Shown here one piece after another: positions 58,138-64,000 of a DNA stretch of 64,000 bases (position 1 is the first letter of the stretch; each line of letters starts with the position of its first letter). The DNA is from Siphonodentalium dalli. Taxonomy: Eukaryota; Mollusca; Scaphopoda; Gadilida; Siphonodentaliidae. A program made the position numbers and the translations under genes. The stretch spans positions 188,963,122-189,027,121 of the forward strand of contig CP136069.1 in assembly GCA_032622095.1 (NCBI GenBank), written 5' to 3'. The notes under the pieces are model-generated. The model was not told the DNA's origin and ran no database searches. It saw only the letters and a list, made by a program, of their open reading frames with translations.

Positions 58138-58455
58138 TTAAAGTGGTGTCAAACACTCCGGTTTGTGATCAAATAGAAATGTATAATAATCTTGCTCAAA
58201 GTAGTTATTTTTATAAATATTAACCGAAATTTACAATACACACCGTCAGTCTTATATACATTTATTAAATGCAATGAGTATCGATGGTGAAATCATTTGC
58301 GTTAGTTTATCGCAGATTGTTGCGTCCATAATCGAGATGTAAATATTTACAATTGAGCGTAGTTCACGAGTGTTTTCTATGGAGTTGTATGGTCGATTTC
58401 TTTCATAGTTTGGGCGATGTTAGTAGAATGCTACATTCCCCAAGTTGGCATAGCT
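58138..58455. repeat. Fragment of family TTAA-E
   Basis: It begins TTTAAAGTGGTGTCAAACAC and follows the first half of the 545-bp unit (AATAATCTTGCTCAAAGTAG) to the CATTCCCCAAGTTGGCATAG segment. It is diverged relative to 12568-13652. Confidence 0.75.
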
Positions 58456-58625
58456 AACGGAATGTTTTCACGGCGTTCCAAATAGTGTAACACCATCGTT
58501 CCAAATGGTGTAACGTTATCGAACAGCGGGCCAATAATGAAACGCTCTGTTCATTGTCGACCCGAAACGTGACCACGTTAGTGATAATAATAGTAATCAC
58601 ACGACTTCGTCTGGCATTATGGTTT

Positions 58626-60860
58626 ATTATTACCACTTTATAGGGCGTTCTCTAGGCCATTGATAATGTTTTTCGGGGCGTTCCAAATAGCGTATTATTA
58701 CCACTTTATAGGGCGTTCTCTAGGCCATTGATAATGTTTTTCGGGGCGTTCCAAATAGCGTATTGTTACCAAAAACAGCGGGCCGCGGGCCGATAATGAG
58801 AAGCCTAGTTCAATATCGGCCCGCCGCCCGGAAACTATAGATCTCGTTTATTATCGCGAGAGTTACGTCCCTTCAACTTCCGATTATTATGGCGTGTTTA
58901 TTTCAAGAAAATAATGGGAAGATGTATCCGATTTCCTCGACACAAAAGTGGTTTTATGATTGGAATTCACGCTATATGATTGAATTATTGTATCAAGCGT
59001 AAGTATGCATTGATACTTTTAGCTGTCAACCTCTCATTGGTTGTTACTCGTCTCCAATGCTGGGTTTTCCCCTGTCCTATTTTCGAGACTCCGTCAGTCC
59101 GTGTCGGCTGACAATTCAAATGATATCAAACTTAAATGTTCTTGAAAATATTTCTCTCTTAATCTACTTCATTATTCCACTAAATCCTCAAATGGGTCAA
59201 ATGTCCAAAACTGTGGTAATAATAGTAATAACATTATTTAATCGGGCATTATGGTTTATTAACGGCCCTCTGGAATGATTAACAGCCCTCGGGCCTATTA
59301 GCGTCCCTCGACTTCGTCTCGGGCCGCTAATAGGCCCTTGGGCTGTTAATCATTCCAGCCGGGCCGTTAATAAATCATAACGCCCTCAAAAATCATGTTA
59401 TTGTTATATTATTACCACTTTATAGGGCGTTCTCTAGGCCATTGATAATGTTTTTTCGGGGCGTTCCAAATAGCGTATTGTTACCAGAACAGCGGGCCGC
59501 GGGCCGATAATGAGAAGCCTAGTTCAATATCGGCCCGCCGCCCGGAAACTATAGATCTCGTTTATTATCGCGAGAGTTACGTCCCTTCAACTTCCGATCT
59601 GGCGTGGTTATTTCAAGAAAATAATGGGAAGATGTATCCGATTTCCTCGACACTATAATGGTTTTATGATTGGAATTCACGCTATATGATTGAATTATTG
59701 TATCAAGCGTAAGTATGCATTGATAATTTTAGCTGTCAACCGTTCATTGGTTGTTACTCGTCTCCAATGAGCACTGGGTTTTCCCCTGTCCTATTTTCGA
59801 GACTCAGTCAGTCCGTGTCAGCTGACAAGTCAAATGGTATCAAATTTAAATGTTCTTGAAAATATTTCTCTCTTAATCTACTTCATTATTCCACTAAATC
59901 CTCAAATGGGTCAAATGTCCAAAACTGTGGTAATAATAGTAATAACATGATTTCATCGGGCATTATGGTTTATTAACGGCCCTCTGGAATTATTAACAGC
60001 CCTCGGGCCTATTAGCGTCCCTCGACTTCGCCTCGGGCCGCTAATAGGCCATTGGGGTGTTAATCATTCCAGCCGGGCCGTTAATAAACCATAACGCCCT
60101 CAAAAATCATGTTATTGTTATATTGTTACCAAAACAGTAGCGGGCCGCGGGCCGATAACGAAAAGCTCTGTTCATTATCGGCCCGGCAACTGACCGGAAG
60201 TTAGACCTCGTTTATTATCACGCTAGTTATATATAAGTCGCTTCAACATCAGACTTACCGTGTTTATTTCAAGAAAATAATGGGAAAATGTACCATATTT
60301 TCCTCACACTGTAGTGGTGTTATCATTGGAAATCACGCTATAAGGTTGAATTATTGTCTCAGTCGTAAATATGTATAAATAACTTTAGCTGTCAAACTCT
60401 CATCGTTCGTCACTGTCTCGTCTTCAATGCTGGTTTTTATTTATATGTTCTTGGAAATATCTCTCTCATAATCTACTTCATATTCCACTGGGTCAAATAT
60501 CCAAATATGTGGTAATAATAGTAATAACATGATCGTATCGGGCATTATCGTTTATTAACGGCCCTCTGGAATGATTAACAGCCCTCGGGCCTATTAGCGG
60601 CCCTCGACTTCGTCTCGGGCCGCTAATATGCCCTTGGGCTGTTAGTCATTCCTGCCGGGCCGTTAATAAACCATAACGCCCTCAAAAATCATGTTATTGT
60701 TATAATAACGGCCATCTTATCTTTGAATGAATAGGAACCACTGGGCCTATATAGGGTCCATCGACTCCGCCTCGGGCCGCTTATATACCCTCGGGTTGTT
60801 AATCATTCCTGTTAGGTCATTAATAAACCATAACGCCCTAAAAATCATGTTACTTTTATA
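58626..60860. repeat. ~0.7-kb tandem units containing large palindromes
   Basis: Units begin at about 58694, 59408 (period 714) and 60122 (more diverged). A 68-bp local duplication (58626-58693/58694-58761) precedes them. Each unit carries a ~200-bp palindrome (59215-59416, 59929-60130, 60511-60705) with arms GGTTTATTAACGGCCCTCTG and GGCCGTTAATAAATCATAAC, and a GC-rich GGGCCGCGGGCCGATAATGA block. The ORF at 59057-59278 is not conserved as coding. Confidence 0.85.
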
Positions 60861-61230
60861 GTAGTCTGACATATACGATGATATAGTACTCATTCTGGAT
60901 CTAATCGCAACATATATGATGGTTGTTTGTCTGCGATAAAACCCAAGACATTAAGACACGCGACCTTTTGCTCGGGAGAATCGGTTTCCATTCTGCCATG
61001 AAAATTTAATTTTGCTCCAATAGCGATAGCATGACATTCGTTCCCCCAAGGGATGACAAATGGATGAAATGATCAAGGTTATTCCGTTTCAAAGACGAAT
61101 AAATTGAGAATTATGTAACTTGTCGATCCCCAAATAGCAGACAGGCAAAATGAACGAGTCTACATAAAATTCTACTCTCAATTTACTTCCCAAATTATTT
61201 TAGAATGGGAACTGTTGTACTATTTGCATG
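60861..61230. other. Intergenic stretch, no gene recognised
   Basis: No motif-bearing ORF or repeat recognised. Confidence 0.45.
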
Positions 61231-61390
61231 AGTTTTAGGTTTTCCATCATTCCGACTTCGTCGCCGATCGATAACCTTGCACAGCATGCCTGATCCATCA
61301 GACAAATGCGCCGCCTGGTCATATATTTTGGTCCGTAATCCTTTAAGAAATGTCTCGATCAAATATCCGCCCGTCGATGGCTGTGTACAG
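61231..61390. repeat. Dispersed repeat H, copy 1 of 3
   Basis: It contains CATCATTCCGACTTCGTCGC, TGCACAGCATGCCTGATCCA and GAAATGTCTCGATCAAATAT. Further copies are at 62351-62645 (interrupted by a MITE) and 62993-63095. Confidence 0.8.
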
Positions 61391-61398
61391 GGGCATAG

Positions 61399-61955
61399 TG
61401 TGTCATGGTGGCTGTTTAAAGTGTACTGTGGCATGGTGTGTTATGGTGGCTGTTTAAAGTGTACAGTGGCACGGTGTGTTATGGTGGCTGTTTAAAGTGT
61501 ACATGGGCATGGTGTGTTATGGTGGCTGTTTAAAGTGTACAGTGGCATGGTGTGTTATGGTGGCTGTTTAAAGTATACAGTGGCATGGTGTGTTATGGTG
61601 TCTGTTTAAAGTGTACAGTGGCATGGTGTGTTATGGTGGCTGTTTAAAGTATACAGTGGCATGGTGTGTTATGGTGGCTGTTTAAAGTGTACATGGGCAT
61701 GGTGTGTTATGGTGGCTGTTTAAAGTGTTCAGGGGCATGGTGTGTTATGGTGGCTGTTTAAAGTGTTCAGGGGCATGGTGTGTTATGGTGGCTGTTTAAA
61801 GTGTTCAGGGGCATGGTGTGTTATGGTGGCTGTTTAAAGTGTACAGTGGCATGATGTGTTATGGTGGCTGTTTAAAGTGTACAGGGGCATGATGTGTTAT
61901 GGTGGCTGTTTAAAGTGTACAGGGGCATGATGTGTTATGGTGGCTGTTTAAAGTG
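61399..61955. repeat. 38-bp minisatellite, about 14-15 units
   Basis: The unit is GTGTACAGTGGCATGGTGTG plus TTATGGTGGCTGTTTAAA. Variants alternate ACAGTGG, ACATGGG and TCAGGGG in runs, showing block duplication. Confidence 0.95.
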
Positions 61956-62136
61956 AGCGGCAAGGGACGTTCCGATAGCTGTTTAAAGTGGCATCGTGTC
62001 TTGTTTCGATGGCCGTTTAAGTGGCATTGTGTGTTCATGAAACGTTTATGGAACGGTGAAGGGGTATTGATATAAACATGTGTTGTATTTTGTATTATAA
62101 TTGTTATATGTATTATAACATTTGCTGGGCTATTCA

Positions 62137-62240
62137 TCATCATCATCATCATCACTATCACCACCACCACAACCATCACCATCACCACCACTACTACCAC
62201 CACCACCATCATCATCTTCATCACCGTCATCATCACCACT
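62137..62240. repeat. (CAT/CAC)n microsatellite
   Basis: Trinucleotide-rich ATC/ACC tract. Poly-His, poly-Ser/Pro and poly-Met/Val ORFs over it are artefacts. Confidence 0.9.
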
Positions 62241-62350
62241 TACCAAAGTCATGGACATTTATCTGCATATAAATGTGACAAACGCACTTTATTTTACCAT
62301 ACCAGGAAATATAAACAAGTAACGCTCTTTATTGTGCGATGCACGCGTGA

Positions 62351-62645
62351 AGGTTTTCCATCATTCCGACTCGGTCGTCGATCGATTAACCACAGTTGTT
62401 GGAAATTTGTGTCAAAAACCCCAAAAACAAATATCCCCACCCCTACTTAGTATATAATTGCATATAGTAGGGGTGGGGATATTTGTTTTCGGGGTTTTTG
62501 ACACAAATTTCCAACAACTGTGCGATTAACCTTACACAGCATGCCTCATCCATCAGACGAATGGGTCGCCTGGTCGTGTATTTTAGTCGGTAATCCTTTA
62601 CGAAATGTCTCGATCAAATTTCCGCCCGTCGATGGCAGTATATAG
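62351..62645. repeat. Dispersed repeat H, copy 2, split by a MITE
   Basis: GTTTTCCATCATTCCGACTC lies left of the insertion, and CCTTACACAGCATGCCTCAT with CGAAATGTCTCGATCAAATT to the right. Confidence 0.8.
62391..62522. mobile_element. 132-bp near-perfect palindromic MITE with 8-bp target duplication
   Basis: The arms CACAGTTGTTGGAAATTTGT and ACAAATTTCCAACAACTGTG run almost to the centre (CCACCCCTACT/AGTAGGGGTGG) with a ~20-base AT-rich apex. Flanking CGATTAAC is duplicated (62383-62390, 62523-62530). Uninterrupted paralogues at 61267-61285 and 62995-63013 show the empty site. An 8-bp duplication is typical of hAT elements; the CACAG end is not diagnostic. Confidence 0.85.
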
Positions 62646-62992
62646 TGGCATCGTTTCTTCTGGTGACAGTTTGATCGACATGGTGTTTTCATGAAACGTG
62701 CATACGCACATGTAATGCTATGACCTGTGTTGCATTTTGTATTATAACTGTTTCTGAAGTATTTTATAACAATGCTTTTCAACAAGAGCAACAGCAAGGT
62801 TCATATACTTTTCACGTCTCAAATAAAGCTACAAGTACAGCTGTAGCTTCCTTGGTATTCCAGCGATCGTAATAAGCCGACAAATTCAACCAATATACTA
62901 TAATACAGGCAAATACAGATGTCACAGAAATTTGTCTGCTGTTTTCAGCACAGAAATGTGACAAATGCTCTTTATAAGAGAAACGGAAAAAT

Positions 62993-63095
62993 GGATCGAT
63001 TAACGTTGCACAGCATGCCTCATCCATCAGACAAATGAGCCGCCTGGTCATAAATTTCAGTCGGTAATCCCTTACGAAATGTCCCGATGGCAGTT
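62993..63095. repeat. Dispersed repeat H, copy 3
   Basis: GGATCGATTAACGTTGCACA, GCATGCCTCATCCATCAGAC and CCCTTACGAAATGTC match copies 1 and 2. Confidence 0.8.
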
Positions 63096-64000
63096 TAAGA
63101 TCGCAATGTGTGTTCATAAAGTGTGTATACGACATGATGGGTGACAATCATATTTAGTAGTTGTAAAGAATTTAGTTTTCGAGTATTTGTATTGTATTTG
63201 TACAAGAATTATTATGGTTTCCTAAATTCCACACTTCAATCTATTTCATAATATTGTATTTAGTGATATTTGCAGCTCAACTGGCTTCATATGATCTGAA
63301 AATACTTGCCATGGTGACAGCAATTTTCCAGCTTGTTGTAAAATTTACATAATTGAAATAAACGCTCTTTATTTCTACCTTATCGGGAATAGACTAACAC
63401 GGAACGCTCTTTTCTGCATGTTCCATGCCGTTTACATGACTGTAGTTTGTTTGGGGCACACACACACACACACACCCTTACCTGATTCAAAGTTGTGTTT
63501 GTTACGACTTCAATGTGTCTTTCTGAGACAGCTAATGCCCGTAGAAAGGTATAGTTCATAGATGATCTGCAACGAGTCCCCAGTTTATAGAGGATTTTAC
63601 AAAACGAGTCCAGTAAATTACTGAATAGATTCTATTTATTACTTGATCCAAAACCTCGACAAAACATACTTAAATCAATAAATGGGACGCGAAACTAACA
63701 TCAGCTTCTATATTAAGGCATGCGATGACGTTTCGCGTAGCTATGCGGTGTTTGCCTCCGTAAAGGAATAGTCCCAGCCAATTAAAGACTTTGGCGTATT
63801 TAATGGCGTATATTTAATGACATTACTTTTCAAACTCTTCATTAATTATACTTTGTTGGCAAAATATTGGATGCCATAGTATTTTTGAGACGTGACGTAC
63901 GGAATGTAAACAGACGACACTTGGCGTTGGATTGTTCGCCCACTAATAGGGAACGTCAGCTGGGTTTAGACCGTCGCGAGACACACCGGAAGTCAATGGT
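63096..64000. other. Intergenic stretch, (CA)n and no gene recognised
   Basis: A (CA)n run lies at about 63457-63474. The reverse complement of ATAAAGAGCG lies at 63363. No coding region is supported. Confidence 0.5.

Noticed and set aside
62078-62322. Poly-His and Ser/Pro ORFs
   Set aside because: Translations of a CAT/CAC microsatellite.

Overview
The window is eukaryotic nuclear DNA, almost certainly from an invertebrate animal. It is AT-rich, has no dense run of genes and no ribosome-binding-site/operon layout, and the few coding pieces are of animal transposon types, two of them bounded by GT..AG splice sites. The 5S-derived and tRNA-derived repeats, satellites and many short inverted-repeat DNA elements fit a repeat-rich intergenic region. 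Some SINE-like repeats (45361-45596, 46998-47757) resemble repeats I associate with molluscs; that is recollection, not a search. I could not support any ordinary host gene. Nearly every long ORF lies in a tandem repeat or a transposon.

Layout. 0-9.4 kb: foldback elements, a rearranged ~182-bp repeat carrying a double-hairpin element, a G/T-rich minisatellite, a 66-bp satellite split by a TTAA-flanked element, and two long foldbacks. 9.4-24.3 kb: an 800-bp CACTC-ended element whose empty-site paralogue is also in the window, a 545-bp tandem duplication, a tRNA-derived SINE, LINE-like coding debris, piggyBac-type MITEs (TTAACCC ends) and two tandem 5S-rRNA-derived units on the minus strand. 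25.7-28 kb: stacked TTAA elements and double-hairpin elements. 29.4-32.8 kb: a 29-bp minisatellite in two opposite orientations, with a 5'-truncated LINE inserted between 14-bp target duplications.

33010-45223 is the main item: a 12.2-kb CMC (CACTA/EnSpm-like) DNA transposon with CACTG...CAGTG ends. It carries subterminal TGTTCA/TGAACA repeats, an 846-residue transposase with two N-terminal C2H2 fingers, and exons of a second gene. One of these exons encodes a CIDE-N-like module and another an ORF2-type C-terminus. The element itself hosts smaller MITEs.

45-64 kb: a SINE-like repeat and a segmental duplication (one copy with, one without a 760-bp insertion), an 87-bp satellite of about 30 units open on both strands, a 51-bp satellite, a candidate 2.9-kb TTAA element, a foldback with a 9-bp target duplication, palindrome-bearing 0.7-kb tandem units, a 38-bp minisatellite and a 132-bp palindromic MITE with an 8-bp target duplication.

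The most unusual signal is a palindromic module (core starts CCAATGCATTCTCTTATATA) that recurs inside several unrelated inverted-repeat elements, usually as a pair of oppositely oriented hairpins around a conserved 63-bp GAGCCCC...GGGGCTC stem-loop.
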